From NCBI RefSeq assembly GCF_900108295.1, contig NZ_FNWK01000001.1, positions 1,860,001 to 1,924,000 on the forward strand: a stretch of DNA of 64,000 nucleotides, in the 5' to 3' direction. Positions 28,553 through 37,048 of this stretch are shown here, piece by piece. Within the stretch, counting starts at the first letter, position 1. Each line of letters begins with the position of its first letter. The position numbers were made by a program, and so were the translations under genes. Origin of the DNA: Sphingopyxis sp. YR583 (GTDB taxonomy: Bacteria; Pseudomonadota; Alphaproteobacteria; Sphingomonadales; Sphingomonadaceae). The notes beneath the pieces are model-generated. The model did no database searches and was not told the origin of the DNA. It saw nothing but the letters and a program-made list of their open reading frames with translations.

Positions 28553-29223
28553 TGCGTCGTTTGACGGTCGCGGCCATTGTCCTTTCGGTGATCGCGGGTG
28601 GTGCCGTGACGGCTCGCGAGCGCGACCGGCCGCTCGCGGCGAACCCCAGCGCGTTCATTGCCGCCGAAATCGGCTTTGCGCGGCTCGCGCAGGAAAAGGG
28701 CCAGTGGACGGCCTTTCGCGAAACGGCGGCGCCCGAAGCGGTGATGTTCGTGCCGCAACGCGTGATTGCGCGCGATTGGCTCAAGTCGCAAAAAGACCCT
28801 GCCGAGGCGGTGAAGTGGCAGCCGCATGCGGTCTATACCAGCTGTGACGGCAATGTCGGCGTTACGACCGGTGCCTGGCAGAAGGGGCCGGCGAACGGTT
28901 ATTTCACGACAGTCTGGCTGCGCGATCCCAAAAAAGGGAAGCTCGCCTGGACGCTCGATCATGGCGATACGCTGGCGACGCCGCGCGAGGCGCCCGAGTT
29001 TATCGCAGCGAAGCAGGCGGTCTGCGGCTCGCGCCCCGCGGTGCCGATCGAAGCGGGCGGCGAGGGTGACGATATGGCGGTTGGCCTGTCGCCCGACCAG
29101 ACGCTGAGCTGGACGTCGACCGTCCGCGCCGACAAGTCGCGCCGCCTTACGATCCGCTTGTGGGACGGCAAGGCGATGGCGACTGTCATCGACGACCAGG
29201 TCGCGGCGCCGAAGCAGCCATGA
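28552..29223 (+). CDS. secreted protein, NTF2/SnoaL-like fold suspected
   Basis: Protein of 223 residues with an N-terminal Sec signal (VAAIVLSVIAGGAVTARE). The mature part has the pattern of an NTF2-like DUF4440 domain: FIAAEIGFARLAQEKGQWTAFRETAAPEAVMF, then AVYTSCDGNVGVTTGAWQKG and YFTTVWLRDPKKGKLAWTLDHG. Its stop overlaps the marC start (ATGA) and its start overlaps folD. The function is unknown. It probably acts in the periplasm. Confidence 0.85.
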   Translation: MRRLTVAAIVLSVIAGGAVTARERDRPLAANPSAFIAAEIGFARLAQEKGQWTAFRETAAPEAVMFVPQRVIARDWLKSQKDPAEAVKWQPHAVYTSCDGNVGVTTGAWQKGPANGYFTTVWLRDPKKGKLAWTLDHGDTLATPREAPEFIAAKQAVCGSRPAVPIEAGGEGDDMAVGLSPDQTLSWTSTVRADKSRRLTIRLWDGKAMATVIDDQVAAPKQP

Positions 29224-29849
29224 TCGACCTTTTCATCTCGGCCTTTGTCACTTTGTTCGTGGTCATCGACCCGCCCGGTTGTGCGCCGATCTATGCCAGC
29301 CTGACGACGGGGGCGAGCGCCGCGCAGCGCCGGTCGATGGCGATCCGGGCGACGGTGATCGCCGGGCTGATTCTCGTTTTCTTCGCGATGTTCGGCGAAG
29401 CGCTGCTGAGCTTTCTTCACATCGACCTCGACAGTTTCCGCATTGCCGGCGGGATCATGCTGTTCATCATCGCGATCGACATGGTGTTCGAAAAGCGCAC
29501 CGAACGGCGCGAACAGCGCGCCGAAAAAGTGATGGCGACCCCCGAGATCGAGGATGTTTCGGTGTTTCCGATGGCGATGCCGATGCTCGCCGGGCCGGGG
29601 TCGATCGCGTCGGTGATGCTGCTCGTGTCGCAGAATAACGGGCTCGACCGCGCTTTCGTCATCTTTGGCGCATTGCTGCTCGTGCTGCTGCTGACGCTCG
29701 CCGCCTTGCTGTCGGCGGGGCCGCTGATGCGGCTGATCGGCAACAAGGGCGAGGCGGTGATTACCCGCCTGCTCGGCGTGCTGCTTGCGGCGCTGGCGGC
29801 GCAGTTCGTGATCGACGGGCTGAAGGCGAGCTTCCCGAGCCTCGCTTAA
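29220..29849 (+). CDS. MarC family inner-membrane protein
   Basis: Membrane protein of 209 residues with six hydrophobic segments. It begins FVTLFVVIDPPGCAPIYASLT and contains FRIAGGIMLFIIAIDMVF and FPMAMPMLAGPGSIASVMLL, the two signature repeats of MarC (UPF0056). Despite the name the family has no proven antibiotic role. ATG at 29220 overlaps the upstream stop. It is the last gene of the run, and a terminator hairpin follows. Confidence 0.93.
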   Translation: MIDLFISAFVTLFVVIDPPGCAPIYASLTTGASAAQRRSMAIRATVIAGLILVFFAMFGEALLSFLHIDLDSFRIAGGIMLFIIAIDMVFEKRTERREQRAEKVMATPEIEDVSVFPMAMPMLAGPGSIASVMLLVSQNNGLDRAFVIFGALLLVLLLTLAALLSAGPLMRLIGNKGEAVITRLLGVLLAALAAQFVIDGLKASFPSLA

Positions 29850-29853
29850 AAAA

Positions 29854-29880
29854 GGGCGCCGCCCGCAGGCGACGCCTCCT
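29854..29880. terminator. rho-independent terminator, convergent genes
   Basis: GGCGCCGCC (29855-29863) and GGCGACGCC (29868-29876) form a hairpin with one mismatch. An A-run at 29848-29853 becomes a T-run on the minus strand, so it best serves the OmpA lipoprotein gene and may also stop marC transcripts. Confidence 0.75.
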
Positions 29881-29902
29881 TATTCCATGGGAATGGAACC
29901 TC

Positions 29903-30592
29903 TTAACGCGCCGCGTTGACGTCGGCCTGCGTGACCGGCGCGATGCGGATTTCGACGCGGCGATTGCACTGATAATCGGCCTCGCTGCGTTCGGGCGAGC
30001 ATTTCAGTTGCGATTCGCCGTAACCGAGCGTCGCCATGCGCGCGCGCTGAATGCCGCGGCCCGCCAGATAGTCGGCGACCGACGACGCGCGGCGTTCGGA
30101 CAGGCCCTGATTATAGCTGTCGCTGCCGGTCGAATCGGTGTGCCCGTAAACGTCGATATAGGTGCTCGGATATTCGGCGAGCGTCGATGCGACATTGTCG
30201 AGCGCGCTGCGGAACTGTGATTTCACCATCGCGCTGTTAAGGTCGAAGGTTACGTCGCCGGGCATGTTGAGCACGAGCTGGTCGCCCTGACGCTCGACGT
30301 CGATCCCCGTGCCCGCCGTGCGTTCGCGCAGCTTCTTTTCCTGCTGGTCCATATAATAGCCGACACCCGCGCCGGCGACCGCGCCGATGCCCGCGCCGAC
30401 GATTTCCTCGGTACGGCTGTTGCGGCCGCCGATCAGGTCGCCGAGCAGATAGCCGCCCAGCGCGCCGCCGACGCCGCCGATCGCGGCTTTCGAGATGCGC
30501 CGTTCACCGGTCTCCGGGTCGGTGACGCAGCCGGTCAGCGCGATCGCGCCGATGCTGGTCAAAATGGTGAGCTTGATCGTCTTGCTGTTCAT
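29903..30592 (-). CDS. OmpA family lipoprotein (YiaD-like)
   Basis: Protein of 229 residues with a lipoprotein signal ending LTGC (Cys 22). Next comes a glycine-zipper region (AAIGGVGGALGGYLLGDLIGG, then IVGAGIGAVAGAGVGYYMDQ, about 37-80). The C-terminal OmpA peptidoglycan-binding domain (about 115-229) has YGHTDSTGSDSYNQGLSERR and CNRRVEIRI. The protein anchors the outer membrane to peptidoglycan. The start ATG 30590-30592 was chosen for the signal peptide. Confidence 0.93.
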   Translation of the reverse strand: MNSKTIKLTILTSIGAIALTGCVTDPETGERRISKAAIGGVGGALGGYLLGDLIGGRNSRTEEIVGAGIGAVAGAGVGYYMDQQEKKLRERTAGTGIDVERQGDQLVLNMPGDVTFDLNSAMVKSQFRSALDNVASTLAEYPSTYIDVYGHTDSTGSDSYNQGLSERRASSVADYLAGRGIQRARMATLGYGESQLKCSPERSEADYQCNRRVEIRIAPVTQADVNAAR

Positions 30593-30688
30593 TATTTCGC
30601 TCCCTTGTCCGGCGGATGCGTCTGGTCCGTCCGCACGCCGCCCTTCCTTGCCGATAACATATGGCCGGCAATCTGGTTCCAAAAATCG

Positions 30689-30718
30689 CCTGAATACTTA
30701 CTGAGCGGGACATTCAGG
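30689..30718. promoter_or_regulatory. inverted repeat in divergent promoter region
   Basis: CCTGAAT (30689-30695) and ATTCAGG (30712-30718) form perfect 7-base arms separated by 16 bases, between the OmpA lipoprotein and the HlyC/CorC-type gene, which are divergent. It could bind a dimeric regulator. The 221-base gap has no gene. Confidence 0.35.
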
Positions 30719-30813
30719 TGAGTGCCATTGTGCAATGCGCCGCCTTTCGCTTATAGGGTGGGCATGACCGAAGCTGACAGGGGCCGGGCGCCGACGCGCC
30801 GTCCAATCGCCCA

Positions 30814-32136
30814 ATGACCCCTTTTCCCTGGTCGGATGTTGTAATCATCCTGATTCTCATCCTGCTCAACGGCGTTTTCGCCATGTCCGAACTCGCCCTT
30901 GTTTCGTCGCGCGACCCGCGGCTGCAGGCGGCCGAGAAACGCGGGAGCCGCGGCGCCAAGATCGCGCGCCAGCTCGCCTCCGACCCCGGACGCTTTCTGT
31001 CGACGGTGCAGGTCGGCATCACGCTGATCGGCGTGCTGACCGGCGCCTATTCGGGCGCGAGCCTGGGCCAGCCCGTGGCCGAGCGCCTGCAGGCCCTGCT
31101 CGGTCTGGACGCGGAGACCGCCCTGTCGGTGGCCTTTGCCGTGGTTATCGCGCTCACCACCTATGCCTCGCTGATCGCCGGCGAGCTGGTGCCGAAACAA
31201 TTTGCGCTGCGCGCGCCCGAGCGGATCGCGATCATTGTCGCGCCGATGATGTACTGGCTGTCGCGCATCGCCGCGCCGCTGGTCTGGTTGCTCGACAATA
31301 GTTCGGCGCTCGTCTTTCGCCTGCTTGGACTCAACCGCGAATCGGAAGACCGGGTGACGGCCGAGGAACTCCATCTGATCGTCGCGGAGGCGTCGAAGTC
31401 GGGGGTGATCGAGGAAAGCGAACGCGCGATCATCTCGGGCGTCGTCCGCCTTGCCGACCGGCCGGTGCGCGAGGTGATGACGCCGCGCAAGGATGTCGAC
31501 TGGGTCGATATCTCGCTCGACGCCCGCGAAGTGCGCGACAAATTGCTCGAAACCCCGCACAGCCGCCTGCCGGTCGCGCGGGGATCGGTGGACGACATCG
31601 TCGGCGTCGTGCAGGCGCGCGACATCGCGGCGGCGCTGTTCCAGGGCGAAGTGCTCGACCTTGAACAGTTGATGCGGCCGGCCAAGGTCATCCACGACCA
31701 GATCGACGCGATGGACGCGCTCGAGGCGCTGCGCGTGGCCGAGGTGCCGATGCTGCTCGTCCACGACGAATATGGTCATTTCGACGGGCTGGTGACACCC
31801 GCCGACCTGCTTTCGGCGATCGCGGGCGAATTCGCGTCGGACCAGGATATCGGGAGCGAGCCGTTCGTGGTCGAGCGCGAGGACGGCAGCTTGCTGATCG
31901 CGGGTTCGATGCCGGCCGACCAGATGGCCGAACGGCTGGGGATCGAACTCTACGACGACCGCGATTATGCGACCGCCGCAGGCCATGTGCTCGCGATCCT
32001 GAAGCATCTGCCGACCGAAGGCGAAAAATTCACCGACCGGGGCTGGCGCTTCGAGATCGTCGACATGGACGGGCGCAAGATCGACAAGCTGCTCGTCACC
32101 GAATTGTCGAAGCCGAAGGATGACGAGGACGCGTGA
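30814..32136 (+). CDS. HlyC/CorC-type membrane protein (CNNM + CBS pair)
   Basis: Protein of 440 residues. The DUF21/CNNM membrane domain (about 1-190) has ILLNGVFAMSELALVSSRDPR. The CBS pair (about 205-330) has VMTPRKDVDWVDI and MLLVHDEYGHFDGLVTPADLL. The C-terminal CorC_HlyC domain (about 345-430) is the FAD-like fold. Family members are Mg2+ or Co2+ transport related, and the hemolysin label is historical. It faces the HTH gene and ends 20 bases before an inverted repeat. Confidence 0.94.
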   Translation: MTPFPWSDVVIILILILLNGVFAMSELALVSSRDPRLQAAEKRGSRGAKIARQLASDPGRFLSTVQVGITLIGVLTGAYSGASLGQPVAERLQALLGLDAETALSVAFAVVIALTTYASLIAGELVPKQFALRAPERIAIIVAPMMYWLSRIAAPLVWLLDNSSALVFRLLGLNRESEDRVTAEELHLIVAEASKSGVIEESERAIISGVVRLADRPVREVMTPRKDVDWVDISLDAREVRDKLLETPHSRLPVARGSVDDIVGVVQARDIAAALFQGEVLDLEQLMRPAKVIHDQIDAMDALEALRVAEVPMLLVHDEYGHFDGLVTPADLLSAIAGEFASDQDIGSEPFVVEREDGSLLIAGSMPADQMAERLGIELYDDRDYATAAGHVLAILKHLPTEGEKFTDRGWRFEIVDMDGRKIDKLLVTELSKPKDDEDA

Positions 32137-32155
32137 CGCGGGCCCAATTGCGGTC

Positions 32156-32212
32156 TTAAAGCGACAAAAGATACGGACGTGCGCCGTCATTCTGTCTCCT
32201 TTGTCGCTTTAA
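32156..32212. repeat. 13-base perfect inverted repeat at convergent gene ends
   Basis: TTAAAGCGACAAA (32156-32168) and TTTGTCGCTTTAA (32200-32212) are exact reverse complements separated by 31 bases. The right arm overlaps the last codons of the minus-strand HTH gene (KATKETE). It may form a bidirectional terminator-like hairpin, although it is not GC-rich. Confidence 0.6.
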
Positions 32213-32624
32213 GGAGATGCGGGGGCACGGCTTCGTCGCGCAGCGCGGCGTGGACGACCGCCATGTCGGGACCGCCACTGACGTCGATGGCGCCGCCCTT
32301 CAGTACGCGGACGATGGTGACCCCATTGAGCGCCCGGTCCATCGCAATGCTATATTGATGGGTTCGCCCCATCGAAATCGCGCAATCCCACGCGGCGGCA
32401 AAGCTTGCCGCACCGGGGCGTTCGCGGAGGCGATAGGCGGATGCGCGGCCTATGCCGACAGCGCGCGCCGCCTTGCCGACCGAGCCCATTGCGGCGAGTG
32501 CGCGGATGAAATTGGCCTGCGCGTCGGGCGTCCAGCCATCGGCGCGCTGACGCTGTTGTTCGACGGGTGTGAAGGCGAAGCAGGTGTCGGCGAGGAGCCG
32601 GGTCGGGGCGGCGTTTTGTTCCAT
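32187..32624 (-). CDS. helix-turn-helix protein, sphingomonad type
   Basis: Protein of 145 residues with a short HTH: GWTPDAQANFIRALAAMGSV, then GKAARAVGIGRASAYRLRERPGAASF. I remember similar proteins as frequent uncharacterised genes in sphingomonads. The C-terminal half (SIAMDRALNGVTIVRVLKGG) is family-specific. It may be a transcription factor with unknown targets. Upstream of its start lie about 75 bases with no gene. Confidence 0.82.
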   Translation of the reverse strand: MEQNAAPTRLLADTCFAFTPVEQQRQRADGWTPDAQANFIRALAAMGSVGKAARAVGIGRASAYRLRERPGAASFAAAWDCAISMGRTHQYSIAMDRALNGVTIVRVLKGGAIDVSGGPDMAVVHAALRDEAVPPHLLKATKETE

Positions 32625-32699
32625 CCGTCAGTATGGAGCATGACCCGATAATGTAGGAAAGAGCTATTCGGACGTCGGCTTTGGGGTGGGAAGCAGACG

Positions 32700-33026
32700 T
32701 TAGCCTAGTGACGACTTTTCCTGCCACCCTCCATTCGGCAGGCGCACCCACGCCGTATTTTGTCCCTCAAGGGACATCACCGTTCCTGGTGCATGATCAA
32801 TTTGTTCAACAAGGTGGTCCGCAAACCAGAATCCCTCAGCCAATTCTTTGAAGTGAACGTTGACGGCATAGTCATCCGCTAAAATGCCCACCACTGCCAC
32901 GTCAGTGACGGATGGCGTGGTATACCCAAATACTTGGCCTTCACGTCCAGCCAAGCCAAGCCGTTCGGTTTCTTCGGTGCGTTTGATGCGCACGCGGTCT
33001 GCAAAGCCCATCATGCGCTCAAACAT
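32700..33026 (-). CDS. hypothetical protein, lower-GC gene
   Basis: Protein of 108 residues with no signal peptide. The pattern DRVRIKRTEETERLGLAGREGQVFGYTTPS, followed by DDYAVNVHFKE and FWFADHLVEQIDH, looks like a small beta-barrel (SH3/KOW-like) protein that I have seen only as uncharacterised. Its base composition is clearly lower in GC than its neighbours and its codon use differs, so recent transfer is possible. ATG 33024-33026 is used. An internal ATG five codons on (MGFADRV) is an alternative. Confidence 0.75.
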   Translation of the reverse strand: MFERMMGFADRVRIKRTEETERLGLAGREGQVFGYTTPSVTDVAVVGILADDYAVNVHFKELAEGFWFADHLVEQIDHAPGTVMSLEGQNTAWVRLPNGGWQEKSSLG

Positions 33027-33068
33027 AACGCTATCGTCGATGTCTGCAATCGGTCGCTAACTGTCATT

Positions 33069-33103
33069 CGTCATCCCGGACCGAGCCCGGGACGATGATG
33101 ACG
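33069..33103. repeat. small intergenic palindrome (CGTCATCCCGG type)
   Basis: CGTCATCCCGG at 33069-33079 pairs imperfectly with CCGGGACGATGATGACG ending at 33103. It lies between the lower-GC gene and the helix-hairpin-helix gene, both on the minus strand, and may terminate the latter. It is related in sequence to the element at 11360. Confidence 0.55.
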
Positions 33104-33129
33104 GGTAGGAAAGCGATTGCTGGTTGCCG

Positions 33130-33960
33130 TTAGAGCTCGCCGCCGAGCGCGCCATATTTCGCTTCGAACCCGGCCTTGTCGCCGCGTGCGAGATAGCCAG
33201 CTTGGTCGACAATATTGTCGCGCGCGATGCGGCCCTGGAAGGTGCCGAGTTCGGGGTCGATCCGTGCGATGTCGGCGTCGGTCCAATCGGCGATCTGCTG
33301 GAAGCTGGTGACACCGAGACCGCCCAAAAGCACGGCGAGCTTGGGGCCGACGCCCTTCAGCAGTTGCAGATTGTCCGCGCCGGTTTTTGCGGGGGCCGGG
33401 GCGGGCTTCGCAGCGGGCGGCGGTGGAACGGTCGGCTCTTCGGGGATGGCTGCGGCGGCTTTGGCGGGCGCAGGTTTCGCAGCCTTTTTGGCCGCGGGCT
33501 TGGCGGTCGCCTTTGCCGCGGGCTTCGCTGCGGGTTTCGCTGCCGGTTCCTTGGCCGTCGTTTTCTTCGCGGCGGGCTTTGCGGCGGCTTTCGGCTTCGC
33601 GGCGGGCTTGGGCGCTGGCGACGCCGCCTCGACAGCCGGTTTGGCGGCGGGGGCGGGCTTTGGAGCGGGGACCGGCTCGGGCGGCGGCGGAGCGGCCTTG
33701 GCGACCGGTTCGGGGGCGGGTGGCGGCGCGGCGGGCGCGACGGGCGGCGCTTTGGGCTCGATCGGCTTGAAGCGCGCGGGCTCGGCGGCGATGATTTCGG
33801 GCTTTACCGGTTCGAGCGGTTTCGCGGGCTTCGCCGGTTCGACCACGGTCGGCGGCGCAATCTCTTCGGGTTTCGAACGACCGAACAGCCACCAGAGCAG
33901 CACGACGGCCACGACGAGTCCGACAACCGCGATAATCCAGTTTTCCTGAAGCCAGGTCAT
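33130..33960 (-). CDS. membrane-anchored helix-hairpin-helix protein with Ala/Pro/Lys linker
   Basis: Protein of 276 residues in three parts. An N-terminal transmembrane helix (WIIAVVGLVVAVVLLWWLFG, residues 8-27) is followed by a long low-complexity linker rich in Ala, Pro and Lys (about 30-195). The C-terminal helix-hairpin-helix domain reads LQLLKGVGPKLAVLLGGLG, then VTSFQQIADWTDADIARI. The HhH part matches the type found fused to NuoE and in DUF4332 proteins. It may bind nucleic acid at the membrane. The function is unknown. Confidence 0.85.
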   Translation of the reverse strand: MTWLQENWIIAVVGLVVAVVLLWWLFGRSKPEEIAPPTVVEPAKPAKPLEPVKPEIIAAEPARFKPIEPKAPPVAPAAPPPAPEPVAKAAPPPPEPVPAPKPAPAAKPAVEAASPAPKPAAKPKAAAKPAAKKTTAKEPAAKPAAKPAAKATAKPAAKKAAKPAPAKAAAAIPEEPTVPPPPAAKPAPAPAKTGADNLQLLKGVGPKLAVLLGGLGVTSFQQIADWTDADIARIDPELGTFQGRIARDNIVDQAGYLARGDKAGFEAKYGALGGEL

Positions 33961-34058
33961 GATCTTCTCCGCTTGAGATTTTCGGCTAGCCTATGCGGGC
34001 TTGGGTGCCGGGTCTACCTTAACGAACGGGCCACCATGAATTTCCTCGTCAGGAAATG

Positions 34059-35336
34059 TCATTCGGTTTCGCGCGCGACCTCCCGCCAACCGATATCGCG
34101 GCGGCAGAAGCCGCTCGGGAAATCGAGCCTGTCGACCGCGGTATAGGCGCGTGCCTGCGCTTCGGTGACGCTTTTGCCCGTCGCGGTGACGTTGAGCACG
34201 CGGCCACCGGCGGCGACGATCACCCGATCCTCGCGAGCGGTGCCGGCGTGAAAGACGCGCACGCCGCCCGCTTCGGCATCGGCGATGCGGTGGATCGCGC
34301 CGCCCTTTTCGGGGGTACCCGGATAGCCCTTTGCCGCCATCACGACAGTCAGCGCATAGTCGTGCGAGAAAGCGGGCGCGTCGGCGGTGGCGACCGTTCC
34401 ACTCGCGGCGGCGTGGAGCAGCGCGGCGAAATCGCCCTTGAAGCGCATCATCAGCACCTGGCATTCGGGATCGCCGAAGCGGCAATTATATTCGATCAGC
34501 TTCGGCCCTTCGTCGGTGAGCATCAGCCCCGCAAACAGCACGCCGACATAGGGCGTACCCTCTGCGGCGAGCGTCGCCACCGTCGGGCGGATGATGCGGT
34601 CCATGACTGCCGCTTCGAGTTCGGGCGTGAGGACGGGAGCAGGGCTGTACGCCCCCATGCCGCCGGTGTTCGGTCCGACATCGCCGTCGCCGACGCGCTT
34701 ATGATCCTGCGCGCTGCCGAAGGCGATGACGTCCTTGCCGTCCGACAGCGCGAAGAAGCTTGCCTCCTCGCCGGTCATAAATTCCTCGATCACCACTTCG
34801 GCGCCCGCGCTGCCGAAGGCGCCATCGAACATGTCGTCGATCGCGGCCTCGGCCTCCTCGCGCGTTTCGGCGATGATCACGCCCTTGCCCGCGGCGAGGC
34901 CGTCGGCCTTGATCACGACGGGGATCGAAAAGCCCTCGAGCACCGCGAGCGCTTCTTCGGCGCTGGTGCAGCGGACATAGGCGGCGGTCGGGATCGACGC
35001 GCGCGCGCAGAGATCCTTGGTAAAGCCTTTCGAGCCTTCGAGCCGCGCGGCCGCGGCCGACGGGCCGAACGCCGGTATGCCGATCTCTGCAAGGCGGTCG
35101 GCGAGGCCGGCGACGAGGGGGGCTTCGGGGCCGACGACGACGAAGTCGATCGCATGAGCCTTTACGAAGGCGATCAGGCCGTCGATGTCGTCGACCGAAA
35201 TCGGCACGCATTCGGCGTAGAGTTCGATCCCCGGGTTGCCCGGTGCGGCATAGAGCTTGGCGCAGCTTGGCGATTGTGCCAACTGCCAGCTGAGCGCATG
35301 TTCGCGGCCCCCCGAGCCCACCAGCAGGATATTCAT
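34059..35336 (-). CDS. purD: phosphoribosylamine-glycine ligase
   Basis: ATP-grasp enzyme of 425 residues that ligates glycine to phosphoribosylamine in purine synthesis. Motifs are [72 protein letters not shown] and [14 protein letters not shown]. The start ATG is 35334-35336. It overlaps the divergent xseA start codon (35335-35337) by two bases, so each ribosome binding site lies in the other gene. AAGGGA precedes this start at good spacing. Confidence 0.97.
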   Translation of the reverse strand: MNILLVGSGGREHALSWQLAQSPSCAKLYAAPGNPGIELYAECVPISVDDIDGLIAFVKAHAIDFVVVGPEAPLVAGLADRLAEIGIPAFGPSAAAARLEGSKGFTKDLCARASIPTAAYVRCTSAEEALAVLEGFSIPVVIKADGLAAGKGVIIAETREEAEAAIDDMFDGAFGSAGAEVVIEEFMTGEEASFFALSDGKDVIAFGSAQDHKRVGDGDVGPNTGGMGAYSPAPVLTPELEAAVMDRIIRPTVATLAAEGTPYVGVLFAGLMLTDEGPKLIEYNCRFGDPECQVLMMRFKGDFAALLHAAASGTVATADAPAFSHDYALTVVMAAKGYPGTPEKGGAIHRIADAEAGGVRVFHAGTAREDRVIVAAGGRVLNVTATGKSVTEAQARAYTAVDRLDFPSGFCRRDIGWREVARETE

Positions 35337-36759
35337 GTCAGTCCCTTTTCCCGATACGGCGTCCGACGATGGCACCGAAGCGCGGCTGTTAGCCGAGGCA
35401 GCGCCGGGGGACAATGCGCCTGCCTTGTCGGTCAGCCAATTATCCGCGGCGATCAAGCGGACGGTCGAGGACGGCTTTGCGCGGGTCCGGGTAAGGGGCG
35501 AATTGTCGGGAACGAAACGGGCGGCGTCGGGGCATTTCTATGCCGCGTTGAAAGACGACAATGCGCTGATCGATATGGTGATGTGGAAGGGGCAGGCAGG
35601 GCGGCTGGCGTTCCGGCCCGAGGACGGGATCGAGGTGATCGCGACCGGCAAGCTCACCACTTATCCGGGGCGCTCCAAATATCAGCTCGTCGTCGATACG
35701 CTCGAGGTCGCGGGCGAGGGCGCGTTAATGCTCTTGTTCGAAAAGCTGAAGGCGCGGCTGGGCGCCGAGGGTCTGTTCGACCGCGAGCGCAAATATGACC
35801 GCCTGCCCTATCTGCCGCGCACGATCGGGGTCGTGACCTCGCCCACCGGGGCGGTGATCCGCGATATTCTCCACCGGCTCGCCGATCGCTGTCCGACGCA
35901 TGTCATCGTCTGGCCGGTGCTGGTGCAGGGCGACGGTGCGGCGGCGCAGGTCGCGGGTGCCGTCCGCGGTTTCGACGCGATCGCGCCGGGTGGACCGGTG
36001 CCGCGGCCCGACCTCGTCATCGTTGCGCGCGGCGGCGGGTCGATCGAGGATCTGTGGGCGTTCAACGAAGAGGTGGTCGTGCGCGCGATCGCCGACTGCC
36101 GCATCCCGACGATCAGCGCGGTCGGGCACGAGACCGACGTGACGCTCGCCGATTATGCCGCCGACGTCCGCGCGCCGACCCCGACCGCGGCCGCCGAAAT
36201 GGCGGTGCCGGTGCGCGCCGAGCTGATGTCGCAGCTCGCGACATGGAACGGGCGGATTATCGGCGCGGCGAACCGGCATCAGGCGCTGGCGGGCGAGCGG
36301 CTGACCGCGCTGGCGCGGCATTTGCCGAAGCGCGATGCGCTCTATGCGCCGCAGCGGCAGCGGCTCGACGATGCGGGCGACCGGCTCGACCGCAGCCAGC
36401 GGCATCGGCTGACGGTGATTTCGGAGCGGCTCGCGACGCGCGGCGCGGCGCTACGGCCCAGCCTGCTTGCGCGGCGTTGGGACCGCGACCGCGCGCTGCT
36501 CGAAGGGCTGGGGCGGTTGCTGACGTCGCTCGACCCGCGCGCCTTGCTGTCGCGCGGCTATGCGATGGTGCGCGACAAGGAGGGGACGATCGTCACGACC
36601 GCGGCGAAGGCACGCGCTGCCGGCCATCTGCAGCTGCAGTTCGCCGAGGGCGAAGTGCCGGTCGTTGTCGATGGCGGCGATGATGCTCCGCCCGCGCCCC
36701 GACCCGCGCGCAAAGCGCCGCCCGCGGAGCCTAGACGGGGGCAGGGCGAGCTTTTCTGA
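35335..36759 (+). CDS. xseA: exodeoxyribonuclease VII large subunit
   Basis: XseA of 474 residues. The N-terminal OB fold reads [28 protein letters not shown], then GHFYAALKD. The catalytic region has [37 protein letters not shown] and [17 protein letters not shown]. With XseB it degrades single-stranded DNA ends. I used ATG 35335 with AGGA five bases upstream. The longer in-frame start at 35257 lies deep inside purD. The overlap with the purD start codon is unusual. Confidence 0.95.
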   Translation: MSVPFPDTASDDGTEARLLAEAAPGDNAPALSVSQLSAAIKRTVEDGFARVRVRGELSGTKRAASGHFYAALKDDNALIDMVMWKGQAGRLAFRPEDGIEVIATGKLTTYPGRSKYQLVVDTLEVAGEGALMLLFEKLKARLGAEGLFDRERKYDRLPYLPRTIGVVTSPTGAVIRDILHRLADRCPTHVIVWPVLVQGDGAAAQVAGAVRGFDAIAPGGPVPRPDLVIVARGGGSIEDLWAFNEEVVVRAIADCRIPTISAVGHETDVTLADYAADVRAPTPTAAAEMAVPVRAELMSQLATWNGRIIGAANRHQALAGERLTALARHLPKRDALYAPQRQRLDDAGDRLDRSQRHRLTVISERLATRGAALRPSLLARRWDRDRALLEGLGRLLTSLDPRALLSRGYAMVRDKEGTIVTTAAKARAAGHLQLQFAEGEVPVVVDGGDDAPPAPRPARKAPPAEPRRGQGELF

Positions 36760-36835
36760 GCCTGGCGGGGGTGGCCGCGCGGCGCGATGCTGTTATAGTC
36801 GGGGCAATTATGGACCGCCGAATGGATAGAGAATC

Positions 36836-37048
36836 ATGTTGATCGCCAGCCGCAACCGCCTCGCCCGCCTGCAATATGGACCGAACGGCTTTCGCGTCCT
36901 CGCGCCCGGCGATCATGTGCTGTGCGCGGTGAGCGGCGCGCCGATCGGGCTCGACGAGCTGCGTTACTGGTCGGTCGCGCGGCAGGAGCCCTACGCCACC
37001 GCCGAGATATCGGTGCAGGCCGAACTGGACGCCGCGCGCAAGGCATGA
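36836..37048 (+). CDS. DUF2093 domain protein
   Basis: Protein of 70 residues of a small alphaproteobacterial family (DUF2093): ARLQYGPNGFRVLAPGDHVLCAVSGAPIGLDELRYWSV, then RQEPYATAEIS. The function is unknown, and the size and motif fit the family. The upstream TTATAGT near 36792 may be its -10 element. The stop overlaps the M23 peptidase start (ATGA), so they are co-transcribed. Confidence 0.9.
   Translation: MLIASRNRLARLQYGPNGFRVLAPGDHVLCAVSGAPIGLDELRYWSVARQEPYATAEISVQAELDAARKA

Noticed and set aside
29220..29849. MarC as an antibiotic resistance gene
   Set aside because: The name is historical and the gene lies in a housekeeping run.
33500..33900. Tandem-repeat or CRISPR-like look of the region coding the Ala/Pro/Lys linker
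   Set aside because: The repetition is low-complexity coding DNA with irregular units and no spacers.
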